In this document: positions 1-7,426 of the stretch, in pieces
How positions within the stretch are numbered: the first letter of the stretch is position 1
Layout: the number at the start of each line of letters is the position of its first letter
Source: Gammaproteobacteria bacterium
GTDB lineage: Bacteria; Pseudomonadota; Gammaproteobacteria; Pseudomonadales; DSM-25080
DNA: 14,020 nt
Assembly (NCBI GenBank): GCA_013372965.1
Contig: JABXIR010000057.1
Coordinates: 1 to 14,020 of the forward strand
Direction of reading: 5' to 3'
The notes under the pieces: model-generated
What the model saw: only the letters and a program-made list of their open reading frames with translations
The model's database searches: none
What the model was told of the DNA's origin: nothing
Translations under genes and position numbers: made by a program

Positions 1-242
1 GGCCTTTGTGCATCTAGCTTGATCTCGAGAGTATCACCATGACGCTCAATGAGGACCCATTGCTGCCAATCCTCTTCAGTAGCAACAACCACTGAAAAGT
101 CATCAGACTGAACGAGCTCAACATCCATGGAGCCTTTCAAATAAATTGAGTCAAAACCCTCAACATCGACGGTTCGATCGACTTCAGAAGCAAAGGCAAT
201 GGATGAACTAAGAAGCGCTGTAGCAAATACTGCTGTTTTCAT
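1..242 (-). CDS. Exported DUF2807 (head-GIN domain) protein, 3' end outside the window
   Basis: The reading frame starts with ATG at 242 on the minus strand and stays open to the window edge, giving 80 codons. It begins with a Sec signal peptide (MKTAVFATALLSSSIAFA, likely cut before SEVDR). The mature part has the DUF2807 pattern: a GFDSIYLKGSMDVELVQ strand pair, then VVVATEEDW and later DTLEIKLD. These are the first turns of the head-GIN beta-helical domain. The start is well supported by an AGGAG Shine-Dalgarno sequence (250-246). Family members are secreted or periplasmic proteins of unknown molecular role, and the 'putative autotransporter adhesin' label in databases is not experimental. 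It lies downstream of the amidohydrolase gene on the same strand, separated by a terminator. The family call rests on pattern memory of only the N-terminal third of a typical protein. Confidence 0.72.
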   Translation of the reverse strand, partial: MKTAVFATALLSSSIAFASEVDRTVDVEGFDSIYLKGSMDVELVQSDDFSVVVATEEDWQQWVLIERHGDTLEIKLDAQR

Positions 243-251
243 TGTTATCTC

Positions 252-292
252 CTAAAAAAAACCAAAAAAGCGTCTATCTGTTTAATAGACGC
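252..292 (-). terminator. Rho-independent terminator after the amidohydrolase gene
   Basis: Read on the minus strand, an 8-bp perfect stem (GCGTCTAT at 292-285 pairing with ATAGACGC at 277-270) has a 7-base loop. It is followed at once by TTTTTTGG and then a further run of T (269-254). It lies 24 bases after the amidohydrolase stop codon. The second T run abuts the Shine-Dalgarno sequence of the DUF2807 gene, so the terminator occupies the leader of that gene. Confidence 0.85.
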
Positions 293-315
293 CTCAATGT
301 GTCGTTTGGATGCAG

Positions 316-3300
316 TTAATGACTGTGAACGCGATTTAATTGCGGAACCGTTACCGCACCTTCGCGTCGGTGCCAAACGGTAAAGCCTTCGTCTTGGTTA
401 TCTAGCGAATTTCGCAGTGACTCGACATCTCGTAAAACGCCGTTGGTCATCACTTGGCTCATTGACGCAGTATTACGAATATCCTCCAAAGGGTTACGAT
501 CGAGAATCACCAAATCCGCTAGTTTGCCCACCTCGATCGAACCCAAATCTTGATCGAGTCCCAGGTACTCCGCCCCCGCTAAAGTCGCAGAATGTATGAT
601 ATCTTCAGAGGTCATTCCCCCTAAACCGAAGCTCCACATTTCCCAATGCATTGCAAGACCTTGCATCTGCCCGTGCCCCCCTACGTGCGTTGAGACTCCG
701 AGTTGTTTAAGTGCATTCAGTGATTCAGACACTTCAATAAAGTAGTAGTCAAAATCGGGCGTTTTTTGACGGCGAATCGCTCGAGCGTCGAGCCAGTCAT
801 TTGGGACAAATTGACGAAGCGGCTCAGCATCGAACACATCATCGTGCTGATACCAGTAATACTCAGCATTCAACCCACCATAGTTAACTACGAGCGTGGG
901 CGTATATCCGACCTCTGTCGCTGCCCAGAGCTGACGCATATCATCGTACAATGGTGCGACGGCAATGTTATGCTCAACACCCGTCGATCCATCAAGAATC
1001 ATTGATAAGTTATGGTAAAACGTTGAGCCGCCTTCCATTACGACCAATAAGCCTTGCTCTCGAGCCGCTTGATTGATTTGCTGACGCTGATCACGTCGAG
1101 GCTGATTGTAACTCTTCACAGAGGTCGCACCGATGGCACGAAGTCTCGCTAAGTGACGCCTCGCATCTTCAAGAGAATCCACCTCTACTTTAAAGTCGCC
1201 ATCTGCACCATAGAGAATAGAACCGGTGGAGAATACACGCGGCCCCAAAAGAGCACCCGAACGAACCATCTCCGATTGGCCAAATACGAACTCAGTATTC
1301 GCCGAAGGATCGTGAATTGTCGTTACACCGTAAGCCAAATTGGCAAGGTAAGCCCAATTCGCCTGAGGTGATATACCCGAGTAAAAATGATTCGCGTGCG
1401 CGTGAGCGTCGATTAAGCCCGGAATAACCGTCTTTCCTGACACATCAACGACTTGGTAACCCGAAGGCACAACGATATCTTCAGCGACTGCCTCAATGCG
1501 GTTGCCATTAACCAGAACCGTCGCCTCTTCGAGCACCTCACCTCTCACACCCGTCACAACCTGAGCTCCGACAAGCGCGATGCGAGAATTAGGTTCATTA
1601 GTGGTTAGCTCCGCCATCAAGCTTATTTCGTTTAAATTTGAGCTCGATTCTCCCTGCCACACGCCATCGAGAGATGCACTGAAGTACTGACTTCCTAGTA
1701 CCCAATTTAAACGCTCTCCATCATTACTCCAGTGAAGATTACTACCGCTGTTATCGGCGACGTGATGAACCGGTATAGAGGTGACATTCTTTGAGAGTTC
1801 GATCGTCATACCGATCGGAGGGAGAGGCGCGACATAGCTCTCGAATAATTCCGTAAACGCGACGAAACTTCGATCTGGGCTTAGGGAAATATCGGTAATG
1901 TACTTAAGATCGAACAGCGTACGGTGATCGGTGCCATCGATCGCCACCCACTCAAACGTTTTAGCAAGACCGTATCCATCTAGAAAGTAGATTCCATTGC
2001 CGCTTTCATCGAATTGTGGACGTCTTCCGTGATCGGAAACTAATCGAGTATTATCGCCATCAGCGTCGGCAACGTAAATACCTGTTCTAAGTCCGTACTC
2101 GTATCCGAGCAGGTCGTTCCCGGTCGTTTTTTCGTAAGCAATGTAATCACCATCGAGTGAGTAGGTCGGATTTGCATAATAGCCACGTTCATTTGATACC
2201 ACGGTCATACCTCGGCCACTGCGATTGACACTCACCACGCGAGCTAGGTCGTTATCATTCCATGATACATACACGATGCGACGACCGTCAGGCGAGAAAG
2301 ACGGCTGATACTCAAAATCACTGCTACGCGTCAGCCTCTGAGCGGAACCATCACGCGAGTCAGCAATCCAGAGATAGCCCGCTGCGTGAAACACGACCGA
2401 ATCTCCCGTAGGCGAGGTCGTTACGTCTCGGATCATGCTCGACATGAAGTTGCCTTCTGAAATATCAAAATCGTGCTGGACAGCAGAGACGACGGGTAAC
2501 TCAACATTGGCTGAAAATTCGATCGAGCTGACGCTTTGATCTTCGATATCAACGCGACGAATACCGCCATCTGCCCAAAAAACTAGCGACTCGCTGTCGG
2601 GCGTCCAAGCAATATTGGGATAGACGCCAAAGATCGCCCAAGCCTCTTGCTGATCATGTTCTAGGCCATCATAGAGACTGATTTGACGACCGGAATCACG
2701 GTCATAAAGCCACAATGCCGTTTTACCGCGTTCACGTCTCACGAACGCGATGTATTTGCCATTTGGACTAGGACTAGGACGCGCAGAGCCACCGTAGCCA
2801 CTAATAAGCGTGGTGAGCTCACCGCTTTCTATATCAAGTTGGCGGATTTGGTAAATCTCATCATTTGCATTTTTGTTGTACTGGAAGAAAGGCCCGTCGG
2901 TCATGTCCTCAGAAAAGTACACATAACGCCCATCTGGCGAGAACGCCGGCTCACCCGCATCTTGTTGTTCGTTCTTTCGTTCGGTCAACTGGATGCCATT
3001 ACCTCCGTCACGATGATAGAGCCACATCTCGCCAGCTCCCAAACTCCGAGTACCGGTAAAATGCTTGCGGGCTACCAGGTAATCACCGTTTGGGTGCCAC
3101 CAAGCGTTATTCAATAAACGGAACGACTCGTGCGTAATTTGGACAGGATTCGAGCCGTCGATATCCATAACCCAGATGTTGTCAGCTCCGTTACGATCGG
3201 ACGTGAAACTCACTTGTGATCCATCGGGTGAAAATCGCGGCTGGATGTCCAATGCCCTTCCGTGCGTTAAAGCGACCGCTTCACCGCCCGAGACTGGCAT

Positions 3301-3507
3301 AAGATAAATATCTCCGAGTAGGTCGAATACAATGTGCTGACCATCGGGTGACACATCGATATTCATCCACGTACCCTGAGTTGTTGTGAAACTCACATTT
3401 GAGATAACGCCGCCGTTATCCCCTTCGATATTCCAATCTTCCTCGGCAGCAGCAGACACACCAAGACTAATAAAGACGGAAGCAATGACGGTATTGATAA
3501 ATTTCAT
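316..3507 (-). CDS. Exported TolB-like propeller / amidohydrolase fusion protein
   Basis: 1063 residues. A signal peptide (MKFINTVIASVFISLGVSAA) precedes about 600 residues of PD40/TolB-type beta-propeller repeats. Repeat cores are visible near residues 52 (VSPDGQHIVF), 92 (FSPDGSQVSF), 189, 247, 403 and 450. From about residue 645 a metal-dependent amidohydrolase domain begins, with the small beta-sandwich strands VTGVRGEVLEEATVLVNG and then VIPGLIDAHAHA carrying the HxH metal ligands (His702, His704). Other likely active-site residues are Lys798, His846 and the THVGGHGQ segment (from Thr940). The domain ends with the standard LGSIEVGKLADLVILD return strand. The start has AGGAG upstream. The likely location is the periplasm or cell surface. 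Homologues of this architecture are annotated only as amidohydrolases; substrates (peptidic, imide or lactone) are unproven. It starts 9 bases after the GloC-like gene ends, so the two are probably cotranscribed. Confidence 0.93.
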   Translation of the reverse strand: MKFINTVIASVFISLGVSAAAEEDWNIEGDNGGVISNVSFTTTQGTWMNIDVSPDGQHIVFDLLGDIYLMPVSGGEAVALTHGRALDIQPRFSPDGSQVSFTSDRNGADNIWVMDIDGSNPVQITHESFRLLNNAWWHPNGDYLVARKHFTGTRSLGAGEMWLYHRDGGNGIQLTERKNEQQDAGEPAFSPDGRYVYFSEDMTDGPFFQYNKNANDEIYQIRQLDIESGELTTLISGYGGSARPSPSPNGKYIAFVRRERGKTALWLYDRDSGRQISLYDGLEHDQQEAWAIFGVYPNIAWTPDSESLVFWADGGIRRVDIEDQSVSSIEFSANVELPVVSAVQHDFDISEGNFMSSMIRDVTTSPTGDSVVFHAAGYLWIADSRDGSAQRLTRSSDFEYQPSFSPDGRRIVYVSWNDNDLARVVSVNRSGRGMTVVSNERGYYANPTYSLDGDYIAYEKTTGNDLLGYEYGLRTGIYVADADGDNTRLVSDHGRRPQFDESGNGIYFLDGYGLAKTFEWVAIDGTDHRTLFDLKYITDISLSPDRSFVAFTELFESYVAPLPPIGMTIELSKNVTSIPVHHVADNSGSNLHWSNDGERLNWVLGSQYFSASLDGVWQGESSSNLNEISLMAELTTNEPNSRIALVGAQVVTGVRGEVLEEATVLVNGNRIEAVAEDIVVPSGYQVVDVSGKTVIPGLIDAHAHANHFYSGISPQANWAYLANLAYGVTTIHDPSANTEFVFGQSEMVRSGALLGPRVFSTGSILYGADGDFKVEVDSLEDARRHLARLRAIGATSVKSYNQPRRDQRQQINQAAREQGLLVVMEGGSTFYHNLSMILDGSTGVEHNIAVAPLYDDMRQLWAATEVGYTPTLVVNYGGLNAEYYWYQHDDVFDAEPLRQFVPNDWLDARAIRRQKTPDFDYYFIEVSESLNALKQLGVSTHVGGHGQMQGLAMHWEMWSFGLGGMTSEDIIHSATLAGAEYLGLDQDLGSIEVGKLADLVILDRNPLEDIRNTASMSQVMTNGVLRDVESLRNSLDNQDEGFTVWHRREGAVTVPQLNRVHSH

Positions 3508-3516
3508 TTAATTCTC

Positions 3517-4158
3517 CTAGCGGTATCTTGCATCCGCCACAAAAGGATTAGACTGCCGTTCTTGTCCAAACGTCGACGTCGGTCCGTGGCCCGGGATAAA
3601 CTGCACATCGTCACCCAACGGCCAAAGTTTCGTTTTTATACTATCAATTAGCGACTGATGATGACTTCGTGGAAAATCAGTACGCCCAATAGAGCCTTGA
3701 AACAAAACATCTCCAACCCACGCAAGCTTGTTTGAAGGTTCAAAAAATACGATATGACCCGGCGTGTGCCCTGGACAATGAAGCACTTGGAACGTCAGAT
3801 TTCCTAACTCAACCTCGTTACCTTCGTCTAGATAATTTGGCTTGAAAGAACTCGCCTGCGGAAAACCAGCCATCTGACACTGCATTGGCAATTGATCAAT
3901 CCAAAACTGATCTTCCCGATGTGGTCCGAAAATCTCGACCCCGAAATGTTCAGCGACAATAGGCGCGGCTGCACAATGATCTAAATGCCCATGTGTGAGT
4001 AACACTTTATCAACGGTCGCCCCGCTTTCCTCGACTGCCTTATATAGACGAGTGACATCTCCACCTGGATCTACAATAGCGCAACGATTAGTGGTTTCGC
4101 ATATCACGACCGTACTGTTTTGCTGATATGGTGTTACCGGAACGACCATTACTTTCAT
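3517..4158 (-). CDS. gloC: GloC/YcbL-type MBL-fold hydrolase (hydroxyacylglutathione hydrolase family)
   Basis: 213 residues, almost the same length as E. coli YcbL (GloC, type II glyoxalase), which it resembles throughout. Shared segments include the N-terminal PVTPYQQN, VDPGGD, the zinc motif THGHLDH (His56, His58, Asp60, His61), LHCPGHTPGHIVFF (His131), the bridging Asp150 in WVGDVLF, GRTDFPR and FIPGHGP (His191). The known family reaction is hydrolysis of S-D-lactoylglutathione to D-lactate and glutathione in methylglyoxal detoxification, in the cytoplasm. The ATG at 4158 is chosen over an upstream ATG at 4209. It places the PVT motif exactly as in E. coli, and the longer version would begin upstream of a plausible promoter. 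Its 3' end lies next to the amidohydrolase gene. The enzyme class is secure; the exact thioester substrate is inferred. Confidence 0.92.
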   Translation of the reverse strand: MKVMVVPVTPYQQNSTVVICETTNRCAIVDPGGDVTRLYKAVEESGATVDKVLLTHGHLDHCAAAPIVAEHFGVEIFGPHREDQFWIDQLPMQCQMAGFPQASSFKPNYLDEGNEVELGNLTFQVLHCPGHTPGHIVFFEPSNKLAWVGDVLFQGSIGRTDFPRSHHQSLIDSIKTKLWPLGDDVQFIPGHGPTSTFGQERQSNPFVADARYR

Positions 4159-4189
4159 TATAAAAATCTCGCAAGCTAAGAACACGACC

Positions 4190-4218
4190 ACTATATCGAA
4201 AAGTGACACGACTGAAAA
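4190..4218 (-). promoter_or_regulatory. Candidate sigma70 promoter for the gloC-like gene
   Basis: On the minus strand TTTTCA (4218-4213) and TATAGT (4195-4190) are separated by 17 bases, matching the -35 consensus at 4 of 6 and the -10 at 5 of 6 positions. Transcription would start near 4183, about 25 bases before the ATG at 4158. This is a motif match only. Confidence 0.42.
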
Positions 4219-4234
4219 ATATTATCCTGTCTCT

Positions 4235-4263
4235 TTGTCGCGCAACTAGGCGACACTGATACT
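4235..4263 (+). promoter_or_regulatory. Candidate weak promoter for the DUF3806-pepQ cluster
   Basis: TTGTCG (4235-4240) and GATACT (4258-4263) are 17 bases apart, each matching the sigma70 consensus at 4 of 6 positions. They lie about 40 bases upstream of the DUF3806 start. They would be divergent from the gloC-side promoter in the same 145-base gap. This is weak, motif-only evidence. Confidence 0.28.
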
Positions 4264-4303
4264 TCAATGATAAAGTCACGGTTATCAATGCAAGGAGTCA
4301 CAC

Positions 4304-4792
4304 ATGAGATACACACTCATCATCTGGTTACTCGCACTCTTCCCACTTACGGTGCCGAGCGCTATCGCAGATGAAGAAGCTACCATTACACCACCCACCG
4401 ATATCATGATTGCCTACATGGCTGCCCAGCGCGAGTACTTGAAGCGAGCTGCTGCGACTGAAGGACAATGGCTCAATGAAGACCTTACCGACCTCGATCG
4501 ATTTCAAAATCTGATCGACAACGGTCGCTTTGACACAGAAGATACTCGATTAATGCAATCGATCGGAATTTTCATTGGCGACCGCTTGAACGAGGCGACC
4601 TACGGTAATTTCCGTTGGTCGATATATGAAGACAATTTAGGTCGAACGAGAGCGCTATGTTTACGCGACGCGACACCCTGCGTATTTCCTGTGACCTTGG
4701 TTTCACGTCGTGCCGAAGGTGGAGCGGATATCGATCTTCGCAAACTTTACAACGATACTCTTCATCGACTTCAGCAAGTCACGATCGAGTAA
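4304..4792 (+). CDS. Exported DUF3806-domain protein
   Basis: 162 residues with a clear Sec signal peptide (MRYTLIIWLLALFPLTVPSA, AIA|DEE cleavage near residue 22) and a good AAGGAG ribosome site. The mature protein starts with a helical, charged stretch (residues 34-85). It then has LMQSIGIFIGDRL, FRWSIYEDNLGR and CVFPVTLVSRRAEGGADIDLRKLYN (in pieces, residues 84-150). This is the pattern I recognise as DUF3806, whose members share the 'W-x-x-x-x-D-x-x-G-R ... FPV-T-x-x-x-x-R' layout. Function is unknown. Two cysteines (119 and 126) are close together in the mature part and could form a disulfide in the periplasm. pepQ follows after 15 bases, so the two are probably cotranscribed. The family call is from memory and moderately sure. 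Confidence 0.75.
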   Translation: MRYTLIIWLLALFPLTVPSAIADEEATITPPTDIMIAYMAAQREYLKRAAATEGQWLNEDLTDLDRFQNLIDNGRFDTEDTRLMQSIGIFIGDRLNEATYGNFRWSIYEDNLGRTRALCLRDATPCVFPVTLVSRRAEGGADIDLRKLYNDTLHRLQQVTIE

Positions 4793-4807
4793 CAATAGGA
4801 TAGACTT

Positions 4808-6091
4808 ATGTATCAAGAACACTTCCATACCGTCCTAGAACGCACACAAAAAGCGCTCGAACATTGCGGTTACGATCAGCTCATCATTCATTCTGGATCA
4901 CCTGTGCCGGCTTTCTTAGATGATCAAAGCTATCCGTATCGAGCAAATCCTCATTTTTTATATTGGGTTCCTTTAACCAACTTCCCAGATAGCTTTGTTG
5001 TGGTTTCCACATCCGAAAAACCTAAACTGGTATTATTACAGCCGATCGATTTTTGGCACACGGCAAAGGACGTACCTGAAGGCGCGTGGCTAGAACTATT
5101 TGATATCATATCGGTTGCGACCTTGGACGAAGCGGAACGCCTATTATGCGCGAAAGCAAATACCGCTTGGATCGGTGACACTCCAGCAATGGCAACGCGC
5201 TGGGGATACGAAAGTTCCATCAATCCACCCGCGCTTCTCAATTATCTACATTACGATCGCGCCTATAAAACTGAGTGGGAAATTGAACAGCTAACACAAG
5301 CCAATCGTATGGCAGGAATCGCTCACACAGCGGCACGTGACGCATATCTTAGCGGTGCCTCTGAAATTGAAATTCACCTCGCCTACTTAACGTCGATTAA
5401 GCAATGTGAAACCGAATTACCTTACAGCAGCATCGTCGCGCTCAACGAGCATGGAGCAATTCTCCATTATGATCAGTACCAGCGTAAAGCACCTGATGCT
5501 CACCGCGCGTTTCTAATCGACGCAGGGGCACGAGTTAACGGCTACGTCGCCGACATCACCCGCACCTGGACCACTGATGATGACTTCCAAACCGTGATTG
5601 ATGCAATTGACCGTGCGCAACTTGAATTAATCGAAGAGTTTCGTATCGGTGAAGACTACGCTAGCTATCACTACGCCATGCATCACCGTCTCGCGATCAT
5701 TTTAGCCGAGCATAAACTGATAAATTGCTCTCCAGAAAGCGCCGTAGATAACGGTATAACGAAAGCATTCTTTCCTCATGGATTGGGGCATCTCATCGGA
5801 TTACAAACCCACGACATCGGCGGCCACCAACTAGATCGCAGCGGTACGATCGCCGATACCAATGATGGGCACCCTTTCTTACGACTCAGGCGCAAACTCG
5901 AGGCGAATACTGCGATCACAGTTGAGCCCGGATGTTACGTTATCCCGGAGTTACTCAAGCCCTTCGCTGGCTCGAGCGAACTTAACTGGGATCGTATTGA
6001 GTGGTTAAGACAGTTTGGCGGGGTGCGGATCGAGGATACCGTCGTCGTTACGACCGACGGACCAAAGAACCTCACTCGTCCATTCGTTTAA
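4808..6091 (+). CDS. pepQ: Xaa-Pro dipeptidase PepQ
   Basis: 427 residues (E. coli PepQ has 443), similar along its whole length. PepQ is a cytoplasmic M24B metallopeptidase that splits dipeptides with C-terminal proline, completing peptide breakdown. The N-terminal domain has the PepQ signature stretch IHSGSPVPAFLDDQSYPYR and NPHFLYWVPL. The C-terminal pita-bread domain carries all five dinuclear metal ligands: Asp238 (LIDAG), Asp249 (YVADITRTW), His324 (FFPHGLGH), Glu373 (TVEPG) and Glu409 (GVRIEDT). The substrate-binding segment VALNEHGAILHY is also present. AGGA sits 7 bases before the ATG. Because bacterial PepQ enzymes often have organophosphate-hydrolase side activity, that is possible here but not shown. 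It is the second gene of the rightward cluster and the next gene begins 6 bases after its stop. Confidence 0.96.
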   Translation: MYQEHFHTVLERTQKALEHCGYDQLIIHSGSPVPAFLDDQSYPYRANPHFLYWVPLTNFPDSFVVVSTSEKPKLVLLQPIDFWHTAKDVPEGAWLELFDIISVATLDEAERLLCAKANTAWIGDTPAMATRWGYESSINPPALLNYLHYDRAYKTEWEIEQLTQANRMAGIAHTAARDAYLSGASEIEIHLAYLTSIKQCETELPYSSIVALNEHGAILHYDQYQRKAPDAHRAFLIDAGARVNGYVADITRTWTTDDDFQTVIDAIDRAQLELIEEFRIGEDYASYHYAMHHRLAIILAEHKLINCSPESAVDNGITKAFFPHGLGHLIGLQTHDIGGHQLDRSGTIADTNDGHPFLRLRRKLEANTAITVEPGCYVIPELLKPFAGSSELNWDRIEWLRQFGGVRIEDTVVVTTDGPKNLTRPFV

Positions 6092-6097
6092 CGACTG

Positions 6098-6757
6098 ATG
6101 ACTGAGATGTCTCGAACTGAGCGGCTAGTCGCTCAACACAAGCGACGACTCAATCACATGCCGTGGCTTTATTTTCGTTTAAAGCCACGACAGCTAGAGT
6201 GGGCCCGCCCTTGGCAAAAGAGCGTTCACCAACGAATCGCTGAATTTGAAGAGATATCAATCGATGGCACGGCGTTTCTCGCCGAGACTGTCGCAATGTT
6301 CGCGGAACCCGGCCGTGATGTGACAATCGGCCCGCTAAGCCACGTCGGTGCAGACTGTTTTATTCACGGTCCAGTCAAGATCGGTCGAGGCGTTGGAATA
6401 AACCATCAATGCTCGATCGATGGAGGGCGAGGTGGAATCGAAATCGGTGACAACACTCGAATCGCCCATCAAGTAAGCCTCTATGCCTTTAATCATCGTA
6501 TGGCACCCGATCGAGATATCCGTGACCAAGGGGTGAGTTCTAAGGGAATCGTAATCGGCAGCGATGTTTGGATTGGAGCGAAAGCCACCATCGTCGACGG
6601 AATCACGATAGGCGATCACGCTGTTATTGCAGCGAATGCCTGCGTTACACGAAATGTCCCAAGCTGGGCTATTGCCGCTGGCAATCCCGCGACGATTATT
6701 GGAGATCGGCGCGATAAAGCGGCGATCAGCGGTAGTGAACTCGACGAGCAATCTTGA
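6098..6757 (+). CDS. Hexapeptide-repeat (left-handed beta-helix) O-acyltransferase
   Basis: 219 residues. After a basic N-terminal stretch (residues 1-50), the protein consists of hexapeptide turns of the I/V-G-x-x-x-x type, for example VTIGPLSHVGADCFIHGPV, VKIGRGVGIN and IEIGDNTRIA. It closes with VIGSDVWIGAKATIVDGIT and IAAGNPATII, typical of the maltose/galactoside O-acetyltransferase group. The probable catalytic histidine is His133 in YAFNHRMAPD, the position of the 'T-H-P' histidine in that group. The protein would act as a trimer using acetyl-CoA or another acyl-CoA; the acceptor (sugar, lipid or cell-surface polymer) cannot be read from the sequence. There is no clear Shine-Dalgarno. 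The ATG 6 bases after pepQ suggests translational coupling, and a second in-frame ATG at 6107 is equally possible as start. Confidence 0.88.
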   Translation: MTEMSRTERLVAQHKRRLNHMPWLYFRLKPRQLEWARPWQKSVHQRIAEFEEISIDGTAFLAETVAMFAEPGRDVTIGPLSHVGADCFIHGPVKIGRGVGINHQCSIDGGRGGIEIGDNTRIAHQVSLYAFNHRMAPDRDIRDQGVSSKGIVIGSDVWIGAKATIVDGITIGDHAVIAANACVTRNVPSWAIAAGNPATIIGDRRDKAAISGSELDEQS

Positions 6758-6845
6758 GCACCTAAACTCTGCGGAAATCCGCTAACGATAATTGCATAGC
6801 CAACGCTTAGACTGTCAAAAAGAGTATCACGTCGCCCGAGAACCT

Positions 6846-7406
6846 ATGAAATTTATTACTGCCATTAGTGTCATTATTTTAACCACGATCAGTGTGCACA
6901 CTAGGGCCGATGAATGCGGTCTGCTCGACCACGATCTCAGACTTATCGCATCAAGTGAGACCCGTAATTTGTGCCATGACTACGATGCGAAGCTGTTTCT
7001 CATTGTCAATACAGCGTCCGAATGTGCCTTCACCCCTCAATATGAAGAGCTTGAACAACTGCACCGAAACTACGCAGATCGAGGCTTACTCGTGGTCGCC
7101 TTTCCGTCCAATGATTTTTTGAATCAAGAACCCGGTGACGAGTCTGATATCCAAGACTTCTGCGAGACGAACTACAACGTGACCTTCCCTCTATTTGCCA
7201 AAACTCACGTCATCGGAGAATCGACCTCGCCACTCTATCAACAGCTGGCTGAGGCGGCAGGCCCACCACGTTGGAATTTCTACAAATATTTAGTCAATCG
7301 TCAGGGTGAAGTGGTAAAGCGCTATTCAAGTATCACTCGACCTAACAATCCTCGTTTTTTAAACGACTTGAATCGAATTCTCCGCGAGACTGAGAGTTCT
7401 AACTAA
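6846..7406 (+). CDS. Exported glutathione-peroxidase-family protein
   Basis: 186 residues from the ATG at 6846. A signal peptide (MKFITAISVIILTTISVHTR, cut near Ala21) makes it probably periplasmic. The thioredoxin-fold peroxidase core is clear: FLIVNTASECAFTPQYEEL with the peroxidatic Cys60, VVAFPSNDFLNQEPG, FCETNYNVTFPLFAKTHV with a likely resolving Cys106, and PPRWNFYKYLVNRQGEVV with Trp143-Asn144. The family reduces hydrogen or lipid peroxides with glutathione or thioredoxin. Two variations stand out: the usual catalytic Gln of NQFG is Asp90, and the usual Lys before the peroxidatic Cys is Glu59. Two more cysteines (24 and 43) lie in the mature N-terminus. The preceding 18 in-frame codons from 6792 are excluded because they would bury the signal peptide. 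The electron donor in the periplasm is unknown. Confidence 0.9.
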   Translation: MKFITAISVIILTTISVHTRADECGLLDHDLRLIASSETRNLCHDYDAKLFLIVNTASECAFTPQYEELEQLHRNYADRGLLVVAFPSNDFLNQEPGDESDIQDFCETNYNVTFPLFAKTHVIGESTSPLYQQLAEAAGPPRWNFYKYLVNRQGEVVKRYSSITRPNNPRFLNDLNRILRETESSN

Positions 7407-7426
7407 CCAAGTTTGAACGCCACTGT

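Noticed and set aside
2683..3117. 144-codon open frame on the plus strand inside the amidohydrolase gene
   Set aside because: It is antisense to conserved propeller repeats and its composition is not protein-like; treated as a shadow.
4159..4209. 17-codon N-terminal extension of the GloC-like protein from an ATG at 4209
   Set aside because: The homologous E. coli protein starts at the position of the ATG at 4158, and a plausible promoter (4190-4218, minus) lies inside the extension.
6771..6782. GCGGAAATCCGC inverted repeat after the acyltransferase gene, considered as a terminator
   Set aside because: The stem is only 4-5 bp and no T run follows.
6792..6845. 18-codon N-terminal extension of the peroxidase-like protein
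   Set aside because: It would place polar residues in front of a clear signal peptide that begins MKFITAIS at 6846, and it has no ribosome site.
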